Shown piece by piece: positions 52,011 through 60,400 of a stretch of DNA of 64,000 nt. This DNA is from SAR86 cluster bacterium. GTDB taxonomy: Bacteria; Pseudomonadota; Gammaproteobacteria; Pseudomonadales; Pseudohongiellaceae. Each line of letters starts with the position of its first letter. The first letter of the stretch is position 1. Under the pieces are notes generated by a model that had not been told where the DNA came from, searched no databases, and saw nothing but the letters and a program-made list of their open reading frames with translations. The stretch covers positions 28,387 to 92,386 of the forward strand of contig NVUL01000043.1 of the NCBI GenBank assembly GCA_002401885.1. Direction: 5' to 3'. The translations under genes were made by a program, and so were the position numbers.

Positions 52011-54349
52011 ATTGTGCTGTACTTCGTTCTCAGTCGCTGCCGCACTACTTCAGCAATCGTGTTAAATACAAACGTGGACATAAAAAGCACCAGAGCTGCG
52101 AGAAAAAGAATTCGGTAGTGTGTGCTGTCCACTTCGGATTCTGGGATCTCGACTGCGATATTAGCGGCTAGGGTGCGCATGCCTTCAAAGATGTTGATGT
52201 CCATGATTGGCGTATTGCCTGTGGCCATCAACACGATCATAGTTTCACCAACGGCTCTGCCCATACCTATCATTAGCGCACTAAAAATACCGGGGCTCGC
52301 TGTAGGTAGAACTACCCGTTGAAGACTTTGCCAAGGCGTTGCACCTAAGGCCAACGAACCATAGGTCAATTGCTTAGGGACAGAGAAAATTGCATCTTCT
52401 GCTATAGAGAAAATTGTCGGTATGACAGAAAAGCCCATAGCGAAGCCGACAACCATTGCGTTGCGTTGGTCATAACTGACACCCAAATCGTTGCTGATCC
52501 AGAAGCGCATGTCGCCGCCGAAGAAACTATTCTCGATAGGCACCGCCAGAGCGAACGACAAGTAGGAAAAAATAAGTATGACAGGTATCAGTATGCCTGC
52601 CTCCCAGCCATCGGGTACGGAATCGCGAATTTTTCTTGGCAGCTGCGTCCAGGCAAAGCTCGCCCCTAAAATACTCAATGGCAGCACAATTAGAATCGAA
52701 AATATGCCTAGCAAATTCTTCTCGACAAAGGGAGCGAGCCACAAGCCAGCGAGAAAACCCAGCACCACTGTCGGCAGCGCTTCCATCAACTCGATCAGAG
52801 GCTTGACCTTGCGACGCATCGCAGGCGCCATGAAATAGCCGGTAAAAATGGCACCGCATATTGCCAGAGGTGCCGCCAGCAACATGGCATAGAAGGCTGC
52901 CTTCAAAGTTCCGAATGTCAACGGCATGAGAGAATACTTTGGTTCAAACTCATTGCTAGAGGCAGAGGACTGCCAAATATATTCTGGCTCCGAGTAGCCT
53001 TCATACCAAACCTTATCCCAGAGCACAGACCAAGAGACCTCGGGGTGTTCATTGTGAACTTCCCAGAAACCTATATCTCCATCAACCGCTTCTAGCAACA
53101 GACCGTCGCCGCGGGGAGAAAGCGCCAGAAGATTGGGTGTTGCGTCAGTAATATCTTCTGAGAATACGGCGCGATGCGCCGTAGTATTATAGATTGCTAA
53201 CCTACCTTGGTCGTCCACGCTCACAAAATTCTTACGACGCTGTTCCGGCGTCATGCGTAGAACCGGCTGTGCCCCTGGCTTGAATTCACGAGCCTTCTGC
53301 AATCTTGTCTGGCCCTCTTCGCGAGAGAGAAACCACTGAGATATAGCCCCAGAATCGTCAGCAACCAATAGCGAGATGCCGCCTAGGAGGAAAATTACTT
53401 GCGTTGGTCTGATCCCGTCTTCGGTCAATGCTGCCTGGATAGCAAAGCGGTCGCTGTCTCCATTCATGACTGCCACTAAATCTAGGGCGCGAATGAGGCC
53501 GCTACTTGAAATGAAATAGAGCCAGCGTTGATCGCCGCCGATAAACATCTGCTCCACGTCTCGGGCAGAAACTTCCACCGGGTAGCTTTCGATTTCAAAA
53601 TCAGCGTCCTCCCCTCCAATATCAAAGGCCGAAAAGAGATTCGTCTGCTTCGTTGCATTGATCAGCTTAACGGCGCCGTTCTCGTCCACACCGGCGACCA
53701 TCAAGCTATCTCCGTTCGATCGCACAGCCAGCTCTGTTAATACTGTATCGGCAAACAGTGCGTAGGGTTGCTCCCCAAAGGGAAAGTCGATTGTGGGAGT
53801 AAGAGTTCGCGTATTATTTTCGCCAACAAAACTTGTGTCGTAGCCATAACGCGCCACTACCGCTTCGCCATTGTCCAATCCCAATGCGAAAATGCCACTC
53901 TCTTCTGTATCCAGAGCAAAGTGATTGATACTAGCGCCAGTCGGCAGCGAAAGCTCCATGAAGGCAACGGTCGCTCCATCGCTCACATCGAAGAACAGGA
54001 CATCTGCCTGATCACCGATACGCATTCCGATTTCTGACTGTTCTTCTATAGCGAGATGCAGGGAGGTTGAGTTGGAACGATTCTCTAGCTGATATTCGCC
54101 CACTCTATCTAGAGTCGCGGACTCAAACAGCGGAAGCACTTCGTAAAACAGGTACATAAAAATGAGAAGTATCGCCATTATGACGCTAATGCCGCCGACG
54201 GCGATAGCAACACTGGCTGATTGATCATAAAAATGGCGAAGCTTCCGTCGCAGAACCATCCGATTGGATGCCATATTCAATACCGAGGTACCTGCTTCAC
54301 GACTTTCCGTGGTCTGGCTTACAGCTGTTTGCCTTACATCATTTGACAT
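52007..54349 (-). CDS. pstC: Phosphate ABC transporter permease PstC (long form with propeller-like insert)
   Basis: A 780-residue permease, far longer than the 320 residues of E. coli PstC. After an N-terminal membrane helix (VAIAVGGISVIMAILLIFMYLFYE) come about 390 residues of beta-rich repeats with WD-like or propeller character (LRALDLVAVMNGDS, MTPEQRRKNFVSVDDQGRLAIYN), then the PstC permease core with GTLKAAFYAMLLAAPLAICGAIFTGYFM, EALPTVVLGFLAGLWLAPFVEKN and LTYGSLALGATPWQSLQRVVLPTASPGIFSALMIGMGRAVGET. The periplasmic insert may bind PstS or sense phosphate. Overlaps pstA by four bases. Confidence 0.92.
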   Translation of the reverse strand: MSNDVRQTAVSQTTESREAGTSVLNMASNRMVLRRKLRHFYDQSASVAIAVGGISVIMAILLIFMYLFYEVLPLFESATLDRVGEYQLENRSNSTSLHLAIEEQSEIGMRIGDQADVLFFDVSDGATVAFMELSLPTGASINHFALDTEESGIFALGLDNGEAVVARYGYDTSFVGENNTRTLTPTIDFPFGEQPYALFADTVLTELAVRSNGDSLMVAGVDENGAVKLINATKQTNLFSAFDIGGEDADFEIESYPVEVSARDVEQMFIGGDQRWLYFISSSGLIRALDLVAVMNGDSDRFAIQAALTEDGIRPTQVIFLLGGISLLVADDSGAISQWFLSREEGQTRLQKAREFKPGAQPVLRMTPEQRRKNFVSVDDQGRLAIYNTTAHRAVFSEDITDATPNLLALSPRGDGLLLEAVDGDIGFWEVHNEHPEVSWSVLWDKVWYEGYSEPEYIWQSSASSNEFEPKYSLMPLTFGTLKAAFYAMLLAAPLAICGAIFTGYFMAPAMRRKVKPLIELMEALPTVVLGFLAGLWLAPFVEKNLLGIFSILIVLPLSILGASFAWTQLPRKIRDSVPDGWEAGILIPVILIFSYLSFALAVPIENSFFGGDMRFWISNDLGVSYDQRNAMVVGFAMGFSVIPTIFSIAEDAIFSVPKQLTYGSLALGATPWQSLQRVVLPTASPGIFSALMIGMGRAVGETMIVLMATGNTPIMDINIFEGMRTLAANIAVEIPESEVDSTHYRILFLAALVLFMSTFVFNTIAEVVRQRLRTKYSTI

Positions 54350-54415
54350 GGAGCTCTCAAATATCGACTCAACGAGTTTAAACTATCACTAATTTCTTCC
54401 ACAACAGTCTTACAT

Positions 54416-54452
54416 AACAAAGGCTCAGCCTTTAATAGGTTGACCCTTTGTT
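54416..54452 (-). promoter_or_regulatory. Hairpin between pstS and pstC
   Basis: AAAGGC/GCCTTT around TCA (54419-54433) is a perfect six-pair stem, and AACAAAGG (54416-54423) can instead pair with CCTTTGTT (54445-54452). It lies in the 146-bp gap after pstS. Such hairpins usually stabilise or process the pstS transcript to give more PstS than membrane components. No T-tract, so it is not a full terminator. Confidence 0.5.
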
Positions 54453-54495
54453 AATTCAAGAATGAATTACGATTTTCTTTTTATGATTTCGCAGC

Positions 54496-55473
54496 TCAAT
54501 CAAGTTGCAATTTGCGCATGGTGCCTTGCACTACTCGACCTGGCAGTGGGATGTAACCGTCTTTCAGAACTACTTCCTGACCAGTCTTTGAGAGAATAAG
54601 TTTTACGAATTCACGCTCTAGTGGAGGCAAAGGCTTATTCGGCTCTTTGTTTACATATACATAAAGAAAACGTGCTAGTGGATAGCTGCCGGACACGGAA
54701 TTTTCCGGGGTCGCCTCAAAAAATTCACTGCTCGCCGATTTCGCGATAGGTACAGCTCTCACACTAGAAGTACGATAACCAATACCAGAGTAGCCAATAC
54801 CGTTGAGCGAAGTGCTCACTGATTGAACCACAGAGGCTGAACCCGGCTGCTCGTTCACGGTATTCTTAAAGTCACCGTCACAAAGCGCAACATCTTTGAA
54901 ATAGCCGTAGGTGCCAGATACTGAATTCCGACCAAATAGTTGTATGTCTCGACGCTCCCACGCACCTTTCATCTCCAATTCTCCCCAACTATTTATGCTG
55001 CCAGATTCCCCGCAGCGTTGGTTAGAAGAGAAAATGGCATCTATCTGGGGGATAGTCATGCCGGGAATTGGGTTGTCCTTGTGCACATATACCGCAAGCG
55101 CATCTATCGCCACCGGAATCGCTGTTGGCTTGTAGCCAAAGCGTGACTCGAAAGCCTCAATTTCATTGTCCTTCATCTCACGGCTCATTGGACCAATAGT
55201 AGAAGTGCGCTCGGTTAGCGCTGGCGGTGCCGTAGATGAGCCAGCCGCCTGTATCTGAATGTTTACGTTCGGGTAAACCCGTTTGAAATCCTCAGCCCAG
55301 AGCGTCATTAAGTTCGCGAGAGTATCTGAACCGACACTCGAAAGATTTCCAGAAACGCCACGAGTGCGCTCGTACTCTGGAATCCCCTGATCTATTTCTG
55401 CGGCCTGCACCGCAAGCGAGGCTACTGCTAAAAGGGATAGTGCCAACGTTTTTCTTAGTACTTTGATACGCAT
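54496..55473 (-). CDS. pstS: Phosphate-binding protein PstS
   Basis: A 325-residue periplasmic protein with a signal peptide ending LAVQAAEI. Phosphate-binding loops are the [23 protein letters not shown] region (loop with Ser/Asp), [26 protein letters not shown], and [12 protein letters not shown], the canonical three-loop set. The remainder is the two-domain binding fold. It captures phosphate for the PstCAB transporter and is the first gene of the operon. A Pho-box-like site lies 61-78 bp upstream of the start. Confidence 0.93.
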   Translation of the reverse strand: MRIKVLRKTLALSLLAVASLAVQAAEIDQGIPEYERTRGVSGNLSSVGSDTLANLMTLWAEDFKRVYPNVNIQIQAAGSSTAPPALTERTSTIGPMSREMKDNEIEAFESRFGYKPTAIPVAIDALAVYVHKDNPIPGMTIPQIDAIFSSNQRCGESGSINSWGELEMKGAWERRDIQLFGRNSVSGTYGYFKDVALCDGDFKNTVNEQPGSASVVQSVSTSLNGIGYSGIGYRTSSVRAVPIAKSASSEFFEATPENSVSGSYPLARFLYVYVNKEPNKPLPPLEREFVKLILSKTGQEVVLKDGYIPLPGRVVQGTMRKLQLD

Positions 55474-55517
55474 ATGACCTCCATAAGGCGATTTGCAGCC
55501 TAGAAATTAATAGAGGA

Positions 55518-55551
55518 ACTATATACACAGAATATTACATAATTATGACAA
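55518..55551 (-). promoter_or_regulatory. Pho box and -10 of pstS
   Basis: On the minus strand TTGTCATAATTATGTAAT (55551-55534) fits the Pho-box pattern of two seven-base half-sites spaced by 11 bp (compare CTGTCAT-A/T-rich-CTGTCAC). A -10-like TATATAGT (55525-55518) follows about nine bases later, the usual spacing for PhoB-activated promoters lacking a -35. Confidence 0.7.
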
Positions 55552-55712
55552 TAGGATTTCAGTTAGAAGCTGCACTTACAGCGAGGTGAGAGCGCAATCT
55601 CCAGCGGTGATTGTGCTAAGATAGTCGGTCAGCCTGAGGCTTAACAATCATTGGCGATTTTCCCTAGAATTCAAAAAGTCTGAAAAAAGTTAGCTGAATA
55701 CTAGTAATGTAT

Positions 55713-55730
55713 TTGTCATGATAACGTCAC
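55713..55730 (+). promoter_or_regulatory. Pho box of ppk
   Basis: TTGTCATGATAACGTCAC fits the Pho box pattern (TTGTCAT - 4 bp - ACGTCAC). It sits about 67 bp before the ppk start, with an AT-rich TAAAAG/TACACT stretch downstream that could be the -10. Confidence 0.6.
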
Positions 55731-55796
55731 AATCGCGCCAAATAAAAGAGTTACACTAATCCCCCGCTTCATAGATAGTGCTGAATAGAGAGCAAC

Positions 55797-57971
55797 ATGT
55801 CTGAACAGGCAGAGAACAAGCCATTGAACCTCGCGGTTGATAATACTACCGGAGCCAAAATGCCTCTTCCCGCAACGAAGCAGCAGGACTCAGCTGTGGA
55901 CCCCCAAGAGTCAATTGACCTAGACGATTCCGCCTACTTTGAGAACCGCGAGTTAAGCTATTTTAAGTTCAACCTGCGCGTACTGAGCCAGGCAAGAAAC
56001 ACGAAGCACCCGCTGCTCGAACGCCTCATGTTTCTCCTGATATTTAGCTCCAATCTGGACGAGTTCTTCGAGGTTAGGGTTTCGGGCTTAAGGAAGCAGC
56101 TGGATTTCGGTAGGCAGCGACCAGGGCCAGACGGCCAATATCCAGAACAAGTCCTCAAGAATATCCACCTGCAAGTTAAAGAGGCTCTTACCGAGCAATA
56201 CAGAATTCTGAATGAAGACTTATTACCCAATCTTGCCGAGGAAGACATACACTTCCTGCCGCGCCATGATTGGAACGACGCGCTAAAGAAATGGACTAGG
56301 GACTATTTCGACGAGGAGGTTCAGCCGGTGGTAAGCCCGCTCGGGCTGGATCCGGCACACCCCTTCCCTAGACTCGTCAATAAGAGCCTAAATTTCATTC
56401 TTTCACTGGACGGGAAAGACGCCTTTGGCCGGCAAAGCGGTCTGGCCATAGTCCCCGCGCCTCGCTCCCTGCCGAGATTAATCAAGGTGCCTGCTGAGAT
56501 TGCTCCTGAGGGTGACAACTTCATCTTCCTCTCATCGATCATCCACGCCTACGTCGATGAGTTATTTCCCGGCATGAGCGTCATGGAATGCCATCAGTTT
56601 CGAGTGACTCGGAATTCCGATCTGGAAATGACCAATGTTGAGGTCGAAGACTATGCAATGGCTCTACAAGGACAGCTACATAGTCGGCGCTTCGGTGCTG
56701 CCACTAAATTAGAAGTGAGCATCGATTGCCCGGAAGAACTTACCGATTTTCTTCTAGAGCGCTTTAACCTTTCCAATGATGAGTTGTTCCGGTTAGACGG
56801 GCCCGTGAACCTGCGGCGCCTGATGGCTCTTTACGGAATGATCGATCGCACGGATCTGCGCTTCCCACAGTTTTCTCCCGGCACACCAAAATTATTGGAG
56901 GAGGACGCGTATATTTTTTCCGCAGTAGACAAGGAAGACCAGCTACTGCTGCATCCATTCCAGTCTTTTATACCCATCATCGATTGGGTTCGTCAGGCCG
57001 CGAAAGATCCAACGGTGCTGTCCATTAAGCAGACCTTATACCGCACCAATGAATCTTCGGAACTGGTAGGGGCGCTAGCCGACGCGGCACGAAATGGCAA
57101 AGAGGTAACCGTCGTCATCGAACTCCGCGCACGATTCGACGAGGAAGAGAATATTAATTTCGCCAGCATCCTGCAAGAAGCTGGAGCAGTCGTTGTCTAT
57201 GGAGTAATGGGGTACAAGACCCATGCCAAGATGCTGTTAATAGTACGCCGCATCGGCGATACACTAAAGCGCTACGCACACTTAGGTACAGGCAACTATC
57301 ACCGCAAGAACTCACTCTTGTACACCGACTACAGCTTGCTTACCTCGGACGAAGTTCTCTGCGCCGACGTGCACAAGGTGTTTCAACAAATCACCGGAAT
57401 GGGTAAGAAAATTCATCCGAAGTTGCTAAGCCATGCCCCTTTTAATCTGAGAAAATCTTTGCTCAAGATGATAGGTGGCGAAATTGCAGCCGCTACGGCG
57501 GGTAAAAAGGCGCGCATAGTAGCGAAGATGAATTCGATAACCGACCCCGACCTGATTAAGGCACTATACAAAGCATCCATAGCAGGTGTGAAGGTCGACC
57601 TTGTAGTGCGCGGCATCTGTTGTCTACGGCCTGGAATAGCCGGCGTGAGCGAAAACATCCGCGTCGTATCAATCATCGGTCGCTTTCTCGAACATTCGCG
57701 CGTTTTCTATTTTCTAAATTCCGACCCACAGGTCTACTGCTCCAGTGCCGACTGGATGGAACGTAATCTGAACAATCGAATTGAAGTTTGCTTTCCTATA
57801 CTGAAGAAGAAACACAGCACTAGGATTAAAGCTGAACTAGAGATGTACCTTGAAGATCGTGGTCAGAGTTGGGAGCTTACTGCAAATGGCGAGTACCACC
57901 CCTTGGCAAACGCGGAGGCGGAAGAAGCGTTCCAAGACGTACAAAAACTGTTACTGAAACAGCTTTCCTAA
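55797..57971 (+). CDS. ppk1: Polyphosphate kinase Ppk1
   Basis: A 724-residue kinase with the Ppk1 layout: an N domain (DSAYFENRELSYFKFNLRVL), head domain, and two PLD-like catalytic domains. The autophosphorylated histidine region is YAHLGTGNYHRKNSLLYTDYSLLT, and the second conserved His is in RFLEHSRVFYFLN. Typical KQTLYRTNES and VELRARFDEEENI motifs are present, and the C-terminus ends KLLLKQLS. It makes polyphosphate from ATP and is convergent with ppx. A Pho-box-like site upstream suggests phosphate control. Confidence 0.95.
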   Translation: MSEQAENKPLNLAVDNTTGAKMPLPATKQQDSAVDPQESIDLDDSAYFENRELSYFKFNLRVLSQARNTKHPLLERLMFLLIFSSNLDEFFEVRVSGLRKQLDFGRQRPGPDGQYPEQVLKNIHLQVKEALTEQYRILNEDLLPNLAEEDIHFLPRHDWNDALKKWTRDYFDEEVQPVVSPLGLDPAHPFPRLVNKSLNFILSLDGKDAFGRQSGLAIVPAPRSLPRLIKVPAEIAPEGDNFIFLSSIIHAYVDELFPGMSVMECHQFRVTRNSDLEMTNVEVEDYAMALQGQLHSRRFGAATKLEVSIDCPEELTDFLLERFNLSNDELFRLDGPVNLRRLMALYGMIDRTDLRFPQFSPGTPKLLEEDAYIFSAVDKEDQLLLHPFQSFIPIIDWVRQAAKDPTVLSIKQTLYRTNESSELVGALADAARNGKEVTVVIELRARFDEEENINFASILQEAGAVVVYGVMGYKTHAKMLLIVRRIGDTLKRYAHLGTGNYHRKNSLLYTDYSLLTSDEVLCADVHKVFQQITGMGKKIHPKLLSHAPFNLRKSLLKMIGGEIAAATAGKKARIVAKMNSITDPDLIKALYKASIAGVKVDLVVRGICCLRPGIAGVSENIRVVSIIGRFLEHSRVFYFLNSDPQVYCSSADWMERNLNNRIEVCFPILKKKHSTRIKAELEMYLEDRGQSWELTANGEYHPLANAEAEEAFQDVQKLLLKQLS

Positions 57972-57994
57972 ACTCTTTCAGCGACGTGTACACG

Positions 57995-58960
57995 TCATGA
58001 GTTGCCGGTCAGGCTGACTTCCGGAAGCTGGCTATTCTGCATAATGGCTAGGGTCTTCTTATTCTTCACCATGAAATCTAACATCCCCTCTCTCAGAGCC
58101 GTCGCACTGAAGTAAATACTATCCACTGTGTAGGACTGCATCAAACCCACGAGCACCGCCAACCCTGGCAACAACAGCCCACGCCGACGCTCCTTCAGGC
58201 CGGGCAGGTCTCCGCCGCCCGCGATGGCAGTAATAATCTGCGGCTTCAATGACAACAGCGCAGCAAGCTTAATCTCTCCCTTCCCAAAGCCATGAGCCTG
58301 GCAGATAGCGGCAAGCATTTTTACTGTCCCCGAGGAGGCATAAGCATCATGCCATCCAGCCTTTCTCACGGCGAGACTAATGTCATCGAATACGGCCTTG
58401 GAGGCTGTGATGGCTGCATCCAGTTGCTTCTCTAATAGAAGCGGGTCTGAAGTTTTCGGAGAAAAGAATTTATCGCGCCAGGCAACACTGCCTATCGCCA
58501 TACTCTCGGTAAGGAGTCGACTGTCTTTGTGACCGATGATTATCTCTGTACTTCCACCCCCGATATCGATAACTAAACGGTGATTCTCGGTGAATGGAAG
58601 TGAGGTGGTTACACCGGCGTAGATCAACACGGCTTCCTGCACACCACTGATCGCTGAGATTTCAATCCCGATATCGCGCGTAGCTTGAATAAAATCTTCG
58701 GCATTATCGGCGACACGAAAGGTATTAGTACCGAGAGCCCAATACTGCTCTAGCGGGTATTGATCCATCAGTGTCTTGAAGTGTTGCAGACAGCCCAAGC
58801 CCCGCTGATAGGCCGCCGGCGAAATGCTGCCGGTTTTCCTAACGTCTTCGCCCAGTTGAACCGAGTCACTACTGCGCTCAACAATTTCGATTCGTCCATC
58901 GATCCATTCACCAATCAATATATGAAAACTATTGGACCCGAGATCGATGCATGCATACAT
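57995..58960 (-). CDS. ppx: Exopolyphosphatase/GppA family phosphatase
   Basis: The track start at 59005 has a non-conserved leader; the ATG at 58960 gives MYACIDLGSNSFHILIGEW, the usual Ppx/GppA start. Motifs: LGTNTFRVADNAEDF, LVIDIGGGSTEIIIGHKDS (phosphate-binding) and YASSGTVKMLAAICQAHG. At about 321 residues it lacks the extra C-terminal domains of E. coli Ppx (about 513), so it matches short Ppx/GppA enzymes that hydrolyse polyphosphate and/or pppGpp. It ends 24 bp from ppk on the opposite strand. Confidence 0.88.
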   Translation of the reverse strand: MYACIDLGSNSFHILIGEWIDGRIEIVERSSDSVQLGEDVRKTGSISPAAYQRGLGCLQHFKTLMDQYPLEQYWALGTNTFRVADNAEDFIQATRDIGIEISAISGVQEAVLIYAGVTTSLPFTENHRLVIDIGGGSTEIIIGHKDSRLLTESMAIGSVAWRDKFFSPKTSDPLLLEKQLDAAITASKAVFDDISLAVRKAGWHDAYASSGTVKMLAAICQAHGFGKGEIKLAALLSLKPQIITAIAGGGDLPGLKERRRGLLLPGLAVLVGLMQSYTVDSIYFSATALREGMLDFMVKNKKTLAIMQNSQLPEVSLTGNS

Positions 58961-59132
58961 AGGGAAAGAGTAGTGACAATTTAAGGATGAGTGTGCGCTA
59001 AGCAAATTTCAACCGGGACTCTTCCGGCATCTCTCTATAAGAAATCGAAAGAGTCTCAGCAGTGCTTTACTAAGCTCTATTACACTATATCGTCAGATGT
59101 GACGGGAGTCTGAATGTGCGCGGGGCGCGCTA

Positions 59133-59597
59133 CTAGATCATCGACTGCTGATAATTTTCGAGGCCGACCTTCTCGATCAGCGTGAGTTGAGCCTCTAGAA
59201 AATCGATATGCTCTTCTTCGCTACTCAGAATTTCACTCAACAGATCACGACTCACGAAGTCACTGATAGATTCACAATAGGCTATACCCTCTTTAAGGTC
59301 CGGGCAGGCAATTAGCTCAAGCTTGAGATCGCACTCCAACATTTCCTTAGTATTCTCACCGATCATCAATTTACCTAGGTTTTGAACGTTCGGAAGCCCT
59401 TCCAGAAATAGTATGCGTTGCATGAGTTGGTCTGCATGCTTCATTTCGTCAATAGACTCCTCGTATTCTTTCGTAGCCAATTTCTCCAGACCCCAATCCT
59501 GATACATACGTGAGTGGAGGAAGTACTGATTGATAGCGATGAGCTCATTGCCAAGCGCTTTGTTCAGATGCTTGATTACGGTGGCGTCCGACTTCAT
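59133..59597 (-). CDS. bfr: Bacterioferritin
   Basis: A 154-residue protein; the ATG at 59597 has an AGGGA site and aligns with E. coli Bfr, unlike the track start 17 codons earlier. The heme ligand Met52 is kept (SIDEMKHAD), as are ferroxidase-site residues E18, E51 and H54 and the C-terminal [12 protein letters not shown]. It stores iron as a 24-mer with bound heme. It lies beside bfd, its release partner, both on the minus strand, in an iron-linked cluster with feoAB. Confidence 0.94.
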   Translation of the reverse strand: MKSDATVIKHLNKALGNELIAINQYFLHSRMYQDWGLEKLATKEYEESIDEMKHADQLMQRILFLEGLPNVQNLGKLMIGENTKEMLECDLKLELIACPDLKEGIAYCESISDFVSRDLLSEILSSEEEHIDFLEAQLTLIEKVGLENYQQSMI

Positions 59598-59831
59598 AAA
59601 TAGATCCCTAATGACTATATTAAAAATAGCTGAGTTGAGTTCGCGCAAGCTTCGCTTTTTAGCTCGAAAATGTCAAGAAAAATAGCTGTAAGTCATTGAT
59701 ATAAAAGATAAAACTAAATGATAAGCAATCCCATTCCCATCTATTAGTGAGAGCATAGCTAGAGCCCTCTTGGACGTAGAGCGAAGAATGGAAATTAAAC
59801 GGGAGAAATAGCGAAACTAATACACGGCAGG

Positions 59832-60020
59832 CTACGCTGCGTTCGTATAAGAGCCTGTCTTGTGGAATTCTTTGACGATAGTCTGAGCGAGTTTGCCGCA
59901 TTTGCCGCATTCGCTAGCAACACCGAGCTTCGCGCGTAGGTCAGTCAAATTACTCGCACCACCACGACAGAGGTCGCGAATCTGGTTATCGGTAATCTGT
60001 CTGCAAATGCATACGTACAT
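59832..60020 (-). CDS. bfd: Bacterioferritin-associated ferredoxin
   Basis: A 62-residue [2Fe-2S] protein with CIC near the start (C4, C6) and CGKC later (C38, C41), the Bfd cysteine spacing, plus the conserved QITDNQIRDL segment. Bfd reduces the heme of bacterioferritin to release iron. A Fur-box-like site lies 33 to 51 bp upstream, between bfd and feoA. The gene bfr follows on the same strand after about 230 bp. Confidence 0.93.
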   Translation of the reverse strand: MYVCICRQITDNQIRDLCRGGASNLTDLRAKLGVASECGKCGKLAQTIVKEFHKTGSYTNAA

Positions 60021-60052
60021 GGCTTATCCTCAGTGTGATTGATACTTTAAAT

Positions 60053-60071
60053 GATAATGAGAATGATTGTC
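60053..60071. promoter_or_regulatory. Fur box between bfd and feoA
   Basis: GATAATGAGAATGATTGTC closely matches the 19-bp Fur consensus GATAATGATAATCATTATC (four mismatches). It lies in the divergent region between bfd (start 60020, minus) and feoA (start 60161, plus) and could repress both when iron is abundant. Confidence 0.8.
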
Positions 60072-60160
60072 AACAACATTCATATCTGTTAATTTAGCTG
60101 CATCTAACATCATCAAGCCAATGGCGTAAGTCATTGTTTTTAAAGACTAAGAAGAAATCC

Positions 60161-60397
60161 ATGTCAGGCACCACCCTATCTACTGCCAAGAGCGGCGATC
60201 ATTGCGTCGTACTGGAAATAGCCTCTGAGCCGGCAGAACTCAAGAGTCGCCTCTACTCATTGGGCATCATTCCGGGCTCGGTACTGAAATTACTGCGCTT
60301 CGCCCCACTCGGTGATCCCATGCAAGTGAAAGTTGGCGGCAGTTTTATCAGTATTCGTAAATCCGAAGCAGCAATCATCACCGTGGATATTCAATAG
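60161..60397 (+). CDS. feoA: Ferrous iron transport protein FeoA
   Basis: A 78-residue SH3-like protein (ATG at 60161; the track's TTG at 60134 adds an unlikely basic leader). It has GDHCVVLEIASEP, RLYSLGIIPGSVLKLL and PLGDPMQVKVGGSFISIRKSEAAIITV, a typical FeoA fold. FeoA assists the FeoB transporter, which begins three bases after the FeoA stop. A Fur-box-like site lies upstream. Confidence 0.93.
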   Translation: MSGTTLSTAKSGDHCVVLEIASEPAELKSRLYSLGIIPGSVLKLLRFAPLGDPMQVKVGGSFISIRKSEAAIITVDIQ

Positions 60398-60400
60398 CCC

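Larger units (their letters stand above)
55474..55796. other. Divergent pstS-ppk control region
   Basis: About 320 bp without a gene. It contains Pho-box-like sites facing each way, at 55534-55551 (toward pstS) and 55713-55730 (toward ppk), suggesting that both genes share PhoB control. Confidence 0.6.

Noticed and set aside
59598-59831. Possible second Fur-like site (AAATGATAAGCAATCCCATTC) upstream of bfr
   Set aside because: Too many mismatches to the Fur consensus to call.
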